Positions 1-11,403 of a DNA stretch of 20,411 bases are shown one piece after another; the first letter of the stretch is position 1, and every line of letters starts with the position of its first letter. Both the position numbers and the translations under genes were made by a program. Source of the DNA: Condylostoma magnum (Eukaryota; Ciliophora; Heterotrichea; Heterotrichida; Condylostomatidae); NCBI GenBank assembly GCA_920105805.1, contig CAKKTI010000108.1:34662-55072 (forward strand), given 5' to 3'. A model generated the notes under the pieces. The model had not been told where the DNA came from, ran no database searches, and saw only the letters and a list, made by a program, of their open reading frames with translations.

Positions 1-44
1 ATATACTGTTAAAACTTTGGTTTTTCTTTATAAAATATATTTTA

Positions 45-1811
45 TTAGAAATTTTGACCATAGAATGTTGTTGTTGTACATTTTGCAGAAAACATTTTAC
101 TAATTATTTCCCAGATTTTAATAGTATTTAAAGCAATTTCAGAATAATATAAATAGTAAAAGAATAAAGCATATTGAATTAAATGTCTGTTTTTAAAGTG
201 TTTTTGATTAATATGCTACTTTATCTTTCCTTTTAATTTTGATATATTGTTTTATAACACTTACATATTTGCATAGGACTTCTCGGAAATTTCTTGTATA
301 TTTAAAAATAATTGTTGGATACTATTTCTAAATTAAGACAAATGATTGTTAGTATATCTGGACTCCAATCTTTATAAAATTCCATCCATACAATTTTGAA
401 TTTAAATTTAATTTTGAAAAGCCATCTAAACCTAGCTAGCTACTTAATCAGTATAATCTTTACTTTTTCTCATTATATCTTGTTTTAGTATTTCTAATTG
501 ATTTTAAACTTCACTCTAAGGTATAGTATTCTATTATGCTGATATATCCTCTGAATTACCTGTCTATTTAAAATTCAACTACTTTTAGCTCAATGTTTAC
601 ACTTAGTACTTTAGCTTCTTAATTTTTTCTCTGACCTATTTATTACAAGTTTCTACTAACTGATCCATGTTTAGATTATTAATTGTTTATCCTTAATTTT
701 GATTCGTTTTATATTTCTAAAGCTTAGCCTCAAGTCGATTACAATTATTGTTCTATTAGATAATCTATTTTTCTATTTTTTATACTTTCAATAATAAGTC
801 TTCATCTATTTATACAGCATTTTTATCATTATGCTAATCAGAGCGTGTTTATTTTTTTATTTTATTAAGTTTGGTATAAATAGATTCTTTAAAAACATTC
901 AAATCTGTAAAAATATCTTACTAAAAGACAGCTATTTTATGTTATATACTATTAAGTTATTCATTTTTCGATTTTTCAATCTGAGAATTTTGGTTCTGCA
1001 CTTATTTACTTAGTAACTATAGTTATGTATCTTATTGCTTGCTTTAAGTTGCATTTTAATTAGTATCTTAACCTTCAAGTTATTTTACTTAAGCAATGCT
1101 TTTAAAGCTAATAATTTATTATAAGAACTCTTCTTTTAATGTTCTAGCAACATCAAATGTACTTTCTAACCCCATTTATATTATCTATTGCAGCAATTTT
1201 TCTTTGTCTGTTACTATTGTAAAGTCTTTTTGAAATATATCTTTTAGGCTATTAAATTTTAATTCTAAATGCCTCCTATAATCCTATTCTTATTCCTCAA
1301 CTAAACTAAATTCCTTTTCAATATAATTATGAATATCTTCTACTAATTATAGATACTCTTATTAATGTATTCCGGCCTTTTGAGTACTTTAGTAATTAAG
1401 ACTATTTATAAAGCATTGCTGCATTTTGACTAAAAGAAGTCTTAAGGACTATAATTCAATTTTCACTTTTCTCTCTAAATTATCTTATTTATATTATTAT
1501 TAAGACTAAACTTCAATCAAACTTTATCAAATTTAGCTTATTTGACTCTGTATTAATTCCAAAGCTTTCTAATTTGAGCTATTACGAGTTATTTTGTTTA
1601 TATTCTAAAATTTATTCTACAGTGCTTAAATGGATTTGGATTATTACTCAACTTATTCTGCTATTTTAGGTAAACTTTACTGCAATGTCAACCTCTTTTA
1701 AGGATTATTTTATACTTGATGTAAACTGGTATTTAGTCTTTCTGGTTTTGATGAAACTATTTTATCAGCTTTGAGTCTAGAATAATTAAAACTATCAATA
1801 GGACGCATCAT
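45..1811 (-). CDS. Gln-rich coiled-coil protein, probable tail anchor
   Basis: About 588 residues, read with TAA/TAG as Gln. I do not recognise the family. The frame starts at a double ATG (1811-1806) and runs with only one in-frame TGA (1529-1527, Trp95 if sense), which is far fewer than AT-rich noncoding sequence would give. Most of the protein is charged and Gln/Asn-rich with heptad-like Leu/Ile spacing, for example VEEQEQDYRRHLELKFNSLK, so a long coiled coil is expected. Near the C-terminus the composition changes to a hydrophobic aromatic stretch (around ALFFYYLYY, near 165-140), possibly a membrane anchor. The end is placed at a tandem TAA TAA (47-42). If those codons are read as Gln, the gene leaves the window. 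Possible roles are cytoskeletal or ciliary, as for many ciliate coiled-coil proteins, but nothing in the sequence fixes one. CFAP52 lies upstream on the same strand. Confidence 0.65.
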
Positions 1812-2142
1812 AAAGGGGGAAATACTTCTGTTTTGATTTATAATATCTCAGATCTAATCTGAATGTCCTTTTCTTTTATACATAATTTATATAAGCTAAA
1901 AATGTAACTAAAATGACAACTTTTGAATCAACAATATGAACTAAAAAGGTTATCTTGTTTGCCGATTAGAAATTATTATTCTCGACTACATATAAAGTGA
2001 TTTCAAATCAATCAAGCATGTAGCTGCCCCCTTGCTTTTATACTACTTATTTTATAATCTAGAAGAGTATTAAATATAATGCAGTTATGTATATTCACTA
2101 TACTAAGCATTATCCATAACTTAATACTAAAAATAATTATTA
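1812..2142. other. AT-rich intergenic spacer
   Basis: This 331-base stretch lies between the start of the coiled-coil gene and the 3' end of CFAP52, both on the minus strand. It must hold the CFAP52 3' UTR and the promoter of the coiled-coil gene. If TGA were the only stop, CFAP52 would extend to 2095 and add 16 unconserved residues. I see no other gene, RNA or repeat. Confidence 0.6.
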
Positions 2143-3993
2143 CTAGACTACTTGAGTTCCATCTCCAACGGCATCTTGTACATTCTGTGGTACATCCCAA
2201 ATAAAAATAGCTCCTTCTGCTCCTACTGATACTAAATGTCTTTAATCAGGACTAAAAGTAAGCTTAATAACTGCTCCAGAGTGTCCTAATCCCTCATATG
2301 CAATAACTCCATCATCATACCCCCACACTTTTACATATTGGTCCTCTCCTCCAGAGGCAAAATGTTCTCCAGCTGTTGTTATTGCCAGACTATTTACTTC
2401 CCCATCCTCTGATCCATCTAACATTCTAATAGGTTATCCATCAAAACAATCCCAATAAGTAATCTTCCTATCCGACCCAGTAGTAATCAACTGCGATTCA
2501 TCAGGGTGGTACAAAACCTACTTAAACATAGTAGATTCAAACAAACAGGTCAATCTTGTGAAATTTTTTATATCCCATACAATGCATGAGCCATCAGAAC
2601 TAGCAGATACAGCTTATTCATTGTTCTGCCTGACTTATATAGCCCATACTCTTCCTCTATGCTCTTTTAAAGATGCTTCCATGGTTTGCGTATGTCTTGA
2701 TATTCTCCATACCCGCACCTCTCCTTCCATTCCTCCAGATACTAGTCTCTAGCAATCTGAAGTAGCTGTAAGGGCAGTTACTCCATGGTGATGTGCGTCG
2801 TTTATTACGTATTGAAGTCTTCCTGATTAGGGCATAAATGTTCTTATTTTACCGTCATTCCACCCAGAGATAATAGAACGACCATCGAAAGTAAACCCTA
2901 CACAGAAACATTCGAGATTTGGTACTTGTATTCTTAGTAATTCCTGCCTGTTTCTTGAATTCCATATTCTAATATCATTAATAGAACAAGTCGCAAATAG
3001 TTCAGAGTATCCCCTAGGGAACTGGATATCATTAATTTTCTCGTAATGACAAGTATTTCTTAGCTCTGGGTTTAGTTAATCTGCATCTACCCAATACACG
3101 TTGCTTTGATTTGTCCCAGCAAAGAAATGAGTCCCATCTCCTGTTAACGTAATTGATGTAACAGATCCCAATACCTAGCACGATGCTTTTATTTACAAGT
3201 TGCTTCCCAACTTGGCTATTGTACCGTCTCCAGACCCAGCTAGCAGGTCTCCGTTAGGCAATAAAGCTAAGCAATTTATCCCTTATCCTAATAACTTCCG
3301 AGACGGTCCACATCTGCTATAAATGGCTCTGTCAATATTAACCTCTATTATATCTCCAGTTTTAGTTCCTACATAAGCAAAGCGATCATTTGGTTCAATA
3401 ATTACATTCAAATTGTTTCTTTTCAAATTGCCAAAATTGATATCAAGGCAACTTAATTTCTTAGCTACATAATCCGCCTCCCATAGTCTCATCTTCATGT
3501 TTTACACTATTAGTAGCTTATTATCGTAATTATTCAAAAACTTTATTTAATTTCCAGATTCATGGCCAATAGTTTTACCACATAACCCTTTTCCAGTTTG
3601 TACATCCCAAATCACCAGCATATTGTCATCCTCCCCTCCGATACTTGCTAAATATTATTCATTGGGTGAAAAGTCTAAACTTTAAATGATCACTTTGTGA
3701 AGTTTGAATCTATGTAGTTCTTCTCGTTTATAAAAGTCCCAAATAACCGCATCGGCTTAGAATCCCATATGTGTTTGTTACCCACTGGCAAGATATGCAC
3801 CGGAGCGAGAAATTGCAATACATGATACTTTCTAATCGTGCCCTCGCAAAAAGTATTACGTCCTAGAAACTATATGACGGATTAATATTGTGCATCCTAA
3901 TGGGGATACTAAATGCTCGTTATCAGGGTGTAAAATTAATCCTTGATTTACAGTTCCAGAAAAGCCAATTACTGCACTAAGCTCTAATTCCAT
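2143..3993 (-). CDS. CFAP52: CFAP52 (WDR16), WD40 ciliary doublet protein
   Basis: About 616 residues, close to the roughly 620 of animal CFAP52. Established role: a microtubule inner protein bound in the B-tubule lumen of ciliary doublets near the inner junction. The whole protein is WD40 repeats expected to form two propellers, with many VIWD/VKVW blade endings. Family-typical stretches include VGTKTGDIIEVNIDRA in the middle, TGSDRKITYWDCFDGQPIRM, the GHSGAVIKLTFSPD blade, and a last blade ending GAIFIWDVP. The reading frame is unbroken from ATG 3993, with no internal TGA. Its twelve or so Trp codons are all TGG, and Gln is often TAA/TAG. The conserved domain is followed by TAG TAA TAA (2145-2137), which I take as the stop. 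A TGA-only code would end it at 2095. It implies a motile ciliated cell. A tentative gene diverges from it on the plus strand. Confidence 0.94.
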
Positions 3994-4322
3994 ATTTATA
4001 ACTGTTCTTCATTACACGACTAAATTATTCAAATTTTGGAAAGGTTTAATTGGGATATGTGTATTGATGAATATAAGGGATATTTGATAATTATAAGCTG
4101 GTATTAGTAAAAGTGCTATAGATTTATAGGGTATTGCTTAAGGTAATCTGTTTACAATTATTCAATTACACTCATTTTTCTTTTAAATGATATAAAGTGC
4201 ATTTAAATATATTATCCCTTCACACTGAGAATATTTAAGATTATTGCAGGTGATTTTTTAGCTATTTGTAATAATAAAGTGCTATTTACTAGATACCTTT
4301 GCTATTTAATGAACATAATAAA
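3994..4322. promoter_or_regulatory. Divergent intergenic region upstream of CFAP52
   Basis: AT-rich spacer between CFAP52 (leftward) and the tentative ORF starting at 4323 (rightward). It must contain the CFAP52 promoter. It carries three of five local copies of AAAGTGC (4110-4116, 4194-4200, 4276-4282), all on the plus strand. No known promoter element is claimed. If the ORF at 4323 is not real, this spacer continues to 5415. Confidence 0.4.
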
Positions 4323-4848
4323 ATGTTTTTGAATTTTGGCCTAGATATTTTTCTATTATCTACAATAAAGTCTTCACATTATGCAAAAGTAGGAAATTTG
4401 GATAATATCAATACTTAGGACATATATTAGCTAAAAGAACAGACGTTTTCCAAGATAATGAAAATCAATCAAGCTAATATGAGCTTAAGCAAACTAAAAT
4501 CAAGTTTAAATATATAACAAGATCTACATACGAAGATCAATATAACATAGATACAAGAATTTGGTTAATAAAAAACATAATTAAAGGAAATTCATGTGAA
4601 TGTCTAAAATACTATAAAAGGATTTTCAGTAGGAAGTGCATTTGGAAAATGGGACATTTAAATTAAGAAATGTATTAGGAAACTCTTCAGATTACCAATC
4701 CAATATACAAATAGGATTTATAGAAAGAATCGAGTAAATAATAAATTATTTGATACATATACTATTGTTGAAGATACTTCAGATTTATTTTAATAAAGTG
4801 CTATGAAACTAAGAGAGTTTTATCTAAATTTAGAGACAATAAAAGTGC
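4110..4848 (+). repeat. Cluster of five AAAGTGC motifs
   Basis: AAAGTGC occurs at 4110-4116, 4194-4200, 4276-4282, 4795-4801 and 4842-4848. All five are in the same orientation, most preceded by A/T-rich AATA or TATA and followed by TAT or TTT, giving roughly TAAAGTGCTATT. A G/C-containing 7-mer should be rare in DNA this AT-rich. Three copies lie in the divergent spacer and two inside the tentative downstream ORF. The function is unknown; a transcription-factor site or chance clustering are both possible. Confidence 0.4.
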
Positions 4849-5333
4849 TTGATAGAAATGATTTTAAGTTGCTAAGATAAGAAATTACATAACAAAAGCT
4901 ATATTCAAAATTTATAGTGAGATAAGCTAATAGAAATTATACTAACGAAATTTAGAAAACTTTTACTTACACAAATATCCCTCATAAATCTATTAAATTT
5001 CCAATATAAGCATGCTACTAATGGGAAGAAAACTACCAGTATGATCACCAATGATTTAAAGATTTTAACCTCGAAGATAGGGTTACTACAAATTGTATTA
5101 TTTGATTATCAACCTACAGTTAATAAGTATCACAGGAATTATAAAAGTAAATAATTGAAGAATACTTATAATTATCACCTAGCTCAACAATTATATAAAG
5201 TATATCGAATAATATAATCAACTCACTAACCAATTAAATATCTGAATATATATAAGCAATTATTATTATAAGCATATTTCCAGATTTATAAGTTTATATC
5301 TTTAGTTTTATACTATATTAATCTGCAATTTGA
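4323..5333 (+). CDS. Tentative AT-rich secreted or membrane protein
   Basis: Possible protein of about 336 residues that I do not recognise. The start ATG at 4323 gives a hydrophobic N-terminus ending in small residues (MFLNFGLDIFLLSTIKSSHY), like a signal peptide. The middle is charged and well mixed, for example YQYDHQWFKDFNLEDRVTTN, where W is TGA. G is commonest at codon position 1 in this frame in the part I counted, as expected of coding sequence. Two internal TGAs would be Trp. The C-terminal part is hydrophobic, perhaps a membrane anchor. The 3' end is uncertain: TGA at 5331-5333 is chosen, with alternatives at TAA TAA 5121-5126 or TGA 5394-5396. The base composition is clearly more AT-rich than that of CFAP52 or the reductase. 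Because almost any frame is open in this code, it may be noncoding. Confidence 0.42.
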
Positions 5334-5415
5334 TTTATAATACAAATTATCTCCATATATTTTAAAGCACGATACTTTTATAAAAATGTAAGCTGAATTA
5401 AACTCAGGAAACTAA

Positions 5416-6285
<870 letters not shown>

Positions 6286-6344
6286 TAAGCATTTGAAAGT
6301 AAATAAAATATGTAAACTATCTAATGATAATAAATGGACTTAGA

Positions 6345-7502
6345 TTATTCTTCAGATGGGGGAACATATGTGCTTGTATCTAAAATTCTTTGAATCCCTA
6401 CAATTTCTTATTTATCAGCACAGCTTTTAAATTTCCCTAGAATCAAATTATCCTCTTTAGTCTAAGCACTCTCTAAACTCCTCTGTTGATTCTACTGCTT
6501 TTTTATAAGCGTTTCTAGTTATAAGTCTCTCTCTTACATTAATTTATTAATCCTCAATTAGTGCTTTAACCTCAAATTGTCCATATCCCTGCGTTGACTT
6601 ACAAGCAACTTGTTTAAAGCCTGTTATATTTTACTTTGTCTCTTTTACTCATATTCCTATTTTTCCTCATGTGAAATTTAGTTAAACTTCTTTCTATACT
6701 CCTCCGCCTAAGCAAAGTTCTTTAGATTTGCTGCTTTTTTCTACTATCACTCAATATTAAGCAAATAACTACTTGGCTTGTATACTTAACTTATCTCATT
6801 ATCTAACTTATTCTAATGCTCATTGAATTATCTCTACTACTTCTGCCTTAAAACAGTTTATTTCCTATCAAAACCAGCCTATTTTTCCTGTATCAATTAA
6901 TTTCAATACTAATTAAATTGTTCAATAGAGTCTTAATGACGTTAATTTACCATGGCTCATTCCTTCATCTGTCTTTTCTTGAGATTCAGTACATTCGCCT
7001 GTCCGGCCTTTACTTTAAGTGTATTTATCTCGTTTTCTAGCTCTAATGCTTCTGAGAAGTTCTGCTCCTATGCACACAAAGTTTATCTTTAACGCATATC
7101 TGTCAAAACAGTCTCCATAAGATCACTATCCATAATAATTAACTAAGAGTCTTTTTTAGGGGCGTATACTTCTAGTATCTCTTCTTTATACTATCTTGTT
7201 ACTTCTATTAAAGTATCGTTGTACTTACGCATTCCTGGACAAGTGGCATAGGCAAAGCCTGATATAAAGCAGATCTACCCTCATCTTCCTAGAACTTTGG
7301 AGAAGGAGAGTCTGTCTATTATGCCAAATTTTATTCATATGAAAGCACTCATAAAGCCTGAGAAGCCTAGAGCTACCTTTTTGCTGGTTTCTTTTTCTCA
7401 GTATGCGTTTTGTAGTTTCTGTTATAGTTCTTGGTCTTGGAGTTAAAATTTACCGTGCTTCAGGGCTTGGCGCAGTGCTAGATTTACACCCATGTCGCTC
7501 AT
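6345..7502 (-). CDS. Membrane-hairpin plus coiled-coil protein
   Basis: About 385 residues; no family I can name. Residues 43-87 hold two hydrophobic segments separated by a short polar loop (around VALGFSGFMSAFIWIKFG and ICFISGFAYATC), likely a membrane hairpin. From about residue 125 to 355 it is a charged Gln/Lys/Glu coiled coil, with spaced YLLNIEWQQKKAANLKNFAQ and RRDMDNLRLKHQLRINKLMQ segments that resemble long coiled coils of ciliate hypothetical proteins. All six tryptophans I find are TGA and none is TGG, the opposite of CFAP52. The stop is placed at TAA 6347-6345, after VPPSEE. Reading on to the first TGA (6260-6258) would overlap the reductase coding region antisense, which is less likely. 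It shares a 244-base divergent promoter region with the allantoinase-like gene. An organelle- or vesicle-tethering role is only a guess. Confidence 0.85.
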
Positions 7503-7691
7503 CGTTTAATGCTTTTTTATATAATGGAAAATGAAGAGGTTGTTTTAGTAATATACACTAATATTTTATATATTACAATCTTTTATGGGTATTGATTAAA
7601 ACTGTATGTAGTATTCATCTGCTTATCTTCTGATTCTATGAGTTATTTTTCGTATAAATATTAAATATCGTATCCATTAAGATACAGTGTC

Positions 7692-7724
7692 AGATACACT
7701 TAAAAGCCTAAATTCAGTGTATCT
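7692..7724. repeat. Inverted repeat in divergent promoter region
   Basis: AGATACACT (7692-7700) and its perfect reverse complement AGTGTATCT (7716-7724) are separated by 15 bases. A related AGATACAGTGT lies just upstream (7680-7690). It sits 22 bases before the start of the plus-strand allantoinase-like gene, inside the spacer 7503-7746 that must also drive the minus-strand coiled-coil gene. It could be a protein-binding palindrome or an RNA hairpin in a 5' leader. I see nothing else in this spacer. Confidence 0.45.
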
Positions 7725-7746
7725 TTAGATAATATTTAAACAGCAG

Positions 7747-9546
7747 ATGAAGCTAGCTTTACTAAGTAAAAATGTGATCCTACCTGAGTATCTAGAACCA
7801 CAGCACGCAATTATCTTTATCTAAGACTAAAACATCCAAGAGGTTAAATTAGCCTCTTAAATAAACTTGAATTCTTATCGCCAAGAATATCTTATAGAGG
7901 ACCTAGGAGAGTTATTTATTTCCCCAGGAATAATAGATCTAAACGTTTATCTGGAAGAAGACGGAGGAGATACACTTCTCTAAGCTTCAAGTGGAGGGGT
8001 GACTACAATAGGCACGCACAACTAAGTAAAGGAGGAGCTTTACACTGATATAGCATTATACAAAGAGTTGAATGATAATATAATACGCGAAATACAGCCT
8101 GAGAATCTTGAGCAGTACTTTGGCTTTAAAGCATTTTTAGTCCCACAGGGACCAAATCATCAGCCACTTAGAAATGTTTAATTAGCAACTGAAATTTTAG
8201 AGTAAACTTAACTACCGTGCTTTATCCATACAGAATATACAAAGCAGGACGAGCTCGATATGTCATCTCCGTATAGAATGATTAGTTATGATTTAAGAGA
8301 CAATCTTGAGAGAAAACGTCAGGAATTATTAGAGAAGAAGATTTAAGAGGAGGTATCACCTACTAAAGATTTTTCTAGGTATAGATCTACTAGTATTTTT
8401 GAAATATTAGAAAGAAAAGAGTCCTTAGAGCCCTAAAATGATGAAGATATTGCTTAAATTTCAGAAATCTAGCCATTTAATGATTCTTTTGATTCAGAGT
8501 CTTCTAGTGAGTCAGACTGCTCTGATGAAGATTCTTAGGAAGATTTCAACATTATTACTAATAATCCTTTAAATCCTATAAGATTTGACGCAGTTGGAGC
8601 TAAAAGAAGGACCTCAGTAAAATGTAGAGCTTTTATTAATCCTTTTGATGATGAGCAAAAAAGTCCATCTAAGAAGCGATTATCAGTTCCAGATATATCA
8701 TAAACACTAAAATTTCAAGCTAATAGGAGATGCAGTTTCTTATAGATCTAAAAGAAAGAAGAGAAGAAAGCATAGGACATTAAGAGACTTAGCATGGAGG
8801 AGTATCAGCTCTATTTGTCATAGTTTCCTGATATTTGGGAAATTAAAGCTATTGATAGAGTATGCAAAATAATGAAGGACAGAAACGTTAAAATTCATTT
8901 TACTAACTTATCTTCCTTTAAAGCTGTATGCAAACTTCTGGAGTATTAAAGAAACTTTACTTGTGATACATCTGTACCATATTTGTACTATAACTAAACG
9001 GATGTAATGCCTGGAGATGCAAGGTTTAAAATGAATCCCCCAATACGTAATCAAGCGAATTTCAATTAACTATGAAATTGTTTAAAACTGAAATAAGTGA
9101 ACTGTATTTCATCATATCATTAATCAATTCCTCCTTATAAGAAACTACTGACTAGTTTTAAATTAGCAACTAATGGAGTCAGTTCAATTGGTTATGGATT
9201 ACAAGCGGTATGATCTCGTTTAAAAAAGCCCTTAACCACAGAAGAGTAAGAAAGAAAGTATTTAGCTCATTTGTTCACATGAATGTCTAGTGTTCCTGCA
9301 AAAATACTAGGGATAGATTCTTATAAAGGTGATATTTCACCTGGGAAGTAAGCAGATTTGATTGTTTGGGATCCCTTTTAAGTCTAAACTGCTGAAAATA
9401 AATATTTGAAGTATCCTGAAATGTGCCCATTACTAGGAGAAGAGTTAAATGGAGTAATATATAGAACTTATTTAAGAGGATAATTAGTATATTCATGTGA
9501 AGGCTCCACACCTGCAGGGGTATTCCTTAGTAGAAATAATAATTAA
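7747..9546 (+). CDS. Allantoinase-like pseudoenzyme with regulatory insertion
   Basis: 599 residues; usual allantoinases are about 450. The amidohydrolase framework is clear: FISPGIIDLNVYLEE (59-73), SGGVTTIG, GFKAFLVPQGP with Lys128, CFIHTEY with His161, then HFTNLSS (384-390), KMNPPIRNQANFNQLW, and a C-terminal ISPGKQADLIVWDPF strand. Active family members bind two metals through HxH, a carbamylated Lys, two further His and an Asp. Here HxH is N66/Y68, the His of the HxxHLS motif is Asn387 and the Asp of SDHSP is Tyr457, so catalysis of allantoin hydrolysis is unlikely. Residues 175-355 are an insertion containing an acidic Ser run (DSFDSESSSESDCSDEDSQ) and four basic kinase-type sites near Ser290, 313, 330 and 349. 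TGA encodes Trp443, 489 and 512. The gene ends at TAA TAA (9544-9549). A paralogue lies at 11900-13864. Confidence 0.92.
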
Positions 9547-9747
9547 TAAAATTTATTAGAATATGCTTGTTTTTGTTATTGTAAAGTATTAAAGCTCAAT
9601 TATTATTTTGGCTGATATTTGTTAGTAATTAAAGCTATATAGCTAAAAGAACTAATAATTAATTTATTATAAGTTACAGTATAATTATATAGGGAGTTAC
9701 TTTTTAATACTTGTGTAATATTGGCTTTATATAAATTACTTAATTTT

Positions 9748-10377
9748 ATGTGGCAGTATTACTTTATATTCTTAATTAATCAGATCCCATAGTAAAAAAC
9801 GCAAGAGGGCTCAATAATTAAAAATTATCAGCATAAACTAGGTAAAAATTTAACTGTATAATAAAATCTTCAAAAGCTAATATAGAATTTACATTTTATT
9901 AGATATGAACTACTTACCATTATTAACATATTTCCTATAGTTGGTTTTTACTTTTATTTGGAATCAATCTTTCTCAACCTTATTTAAAAGTGAAGTTAAT
10001 TTATAATTTACGAAGATGATTAATATAATATTTAAAATATAATTTGAGTAGTTTATAGATCAACGTTCTAAAAAAATGGTATTTAAGATTAATTCAATTT
10101 AGAAATATTATGTTGGATTCTGTATTGCATTTAGAAAAAACTAACAAATGATTAAGTGAGTATTAGCTTGCATAGAAAGATAGAAAATGAATTAAATATC
10201 AAGTCTCATAAACTACAATCTTTCTAGTTAAGAACACCTCTGAATTTAACTGGTCTTTATGCATATTATAAAGACAATTATTAATATTCTAATCAAGATA
10301 GTGAAACTAATAAGATTAAAAATATTATATTATTACTAAAGCTTTACATATACGTTTTAATGAGTATATTTGTTTAA
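9748..10377 (+). CDS. Weak AT-rich ORF, possibly noncoding
   Basis: A possible 209-residue protein starting MWQYYFIFLINQIPQQK, with a hydrophobic N-terminus, mixed polar segments (for example TPLNLTGLYAYYKDNYQYS) and a hydrophobic end, stopping at TAA 10375-10377. It contains TGA codons that would be Trp. It shares the frame of the preceding gene, but the TAA TAA there should separate them. G is only slightly favoured at codon position 1, and another frame starting at ATG 9905 is also readable, so coding status is doubtful. If it is not real, 9547-10430 is plain AT-rich spacer between two converging genes, and I see no other element in it. Confidence 0.28.
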
Positions 10378-10430
10378 ATAGAAATACTCCTAACGATTCA
10401 AACTAAATTTAAAACCCATTCTCCATTTTA

Positions 10431-11216
10431 TTAATTTATACTACCTCCTTCTCTACAAACTGGGCATATTTCCTTACACTCTAATCATCTACCCAAACAC
10501 TATTAATGAAATAAATGCTTACAAGAAGGCATTAAGGATACTAAGTCTCCTTATATATAATCTTCTAAACAAATGGCACAAGTTTCTGAATCCTTTGGTT
10601 TTTTATATGTAAAAGATTTTGGATTAATGAGATTCTCCCTCAACGGTCTTAAATCAGAATACTATTCTACATATTAAACAATAACATCCAAGCAACAGCA
10701 CATTGAAACTGTAAAAAGAGATAAAGCTACTATGATTATACTCCATACAAATAACTTCGCAAAAATACTTGTATCATTTTAAAATTCTATATTGTTTCCT
10801 ATTACTAAAGACTAACAAAAAGCTTCAATTATTCCTACTGACAGAATTTTACCGTAAAATAGTCAAATAACAGAATAATGCACTACTTAAATATCTACAA
10901 CACCGATTAATTTTAGTACTCTTTGCATAATGACTGGGTTTATAGCCACAAATGTATTAAAACTTATAAATGATGTTACAATAAACAGGGGAAGTCTTTA
11001 GTAAAATTTTATTGTTGGAATTCTTGTTCATTTAGAAGCAAATTTGGCTATTATAAGTGGGTTTGATAAAAAAGCTATTAAGGCAAATACCCAGCCTACT
11101 ATAAGCAACGATTAGTGGATAAAGTTTGACTTGCATAGGTAAAGTATAACTATTAAAGAGTGAGCAAGCATGATAAATAAAATAGTAAATAACAGTCCTT
11201 TACGCCACCATTACAT
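10431..11216 (-). CDS. Multi-pass membrane RING-H2 E3 ubiquitin ligase
   Basis: 261 residues. Residues 8-180 contain about five hydrophobic segments (such as LLFTILFIMLAHSLIVILYL, VGWVFALIAFL and VWSIIIVALSLFTV). They are followed by a C-terminal RING-H2 finger at 213-254 with Cys213, Cys216, Cys232, His234, His237, Cys240, Cys251 and Cys254. RING-H2 proteins of this type recruit an E2 enzyme and ubiquitinate membrane or secretory-pathway targets, with the finger on the cytosolic side. The conserved Trp between the sixth and seventh zinc ligands (GRWLECKEICPVC) is encoded by TGA at 10487-10485, strong evidence for UGA as Trp. Trp63 and Trp118 are also TGA, and the other four are TGG. The start is the first ATG before a hydrophobic segment. 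The gene ends at TAA TAA (10433-10428), five residues after the finger. The substrate is unknown. Confidence 0.92.
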
Positions 11217-11403
11217 ATTAAATTTTATCTACTAATTTTTAATAAGTCATCCAAACGACAAGGTTTATAACTCTATAAAGGACAAGGATTCATCTTAGTA
11301 ATGCAACCGAATACAGTCATCTTCTATTTAACTTCTAAAGTAGAACAAATTAATAGCAAACAAAGCTTATTCATATACCGACTAAAATATATTGTACACA
11401 AAC

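Noticed and set aside
831-1013. Plus-strand 60-codon ORF
   Set aside because: Antisense of the coiled-coil gene; hydrophobic low-complexity composition only.
2558-2752. Plus-strand 64-codon ORF
   Set aside because: Antisense of CFAP52 WD40 repeats.
4381-4790. Other plus-strand frames within the AT-rich region after CFAP52
   Set aside because: They also read as protein-like text but contain more TGAs and lack a plausible start. They were useful as a warning that openness is weak evidence in this code.
9287-9511. Minus-strand 74-codon ORF
   Set aside because: Antisense of the conserved C-terminal end of the plus-strand allantoinase-like gene.
7747-9546. Active allantoinase or dihydropyrimidinase
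   Set aside because: Overall similarity suggests it, but most metal ligands are replaced, so an enzymatic call would mislead.
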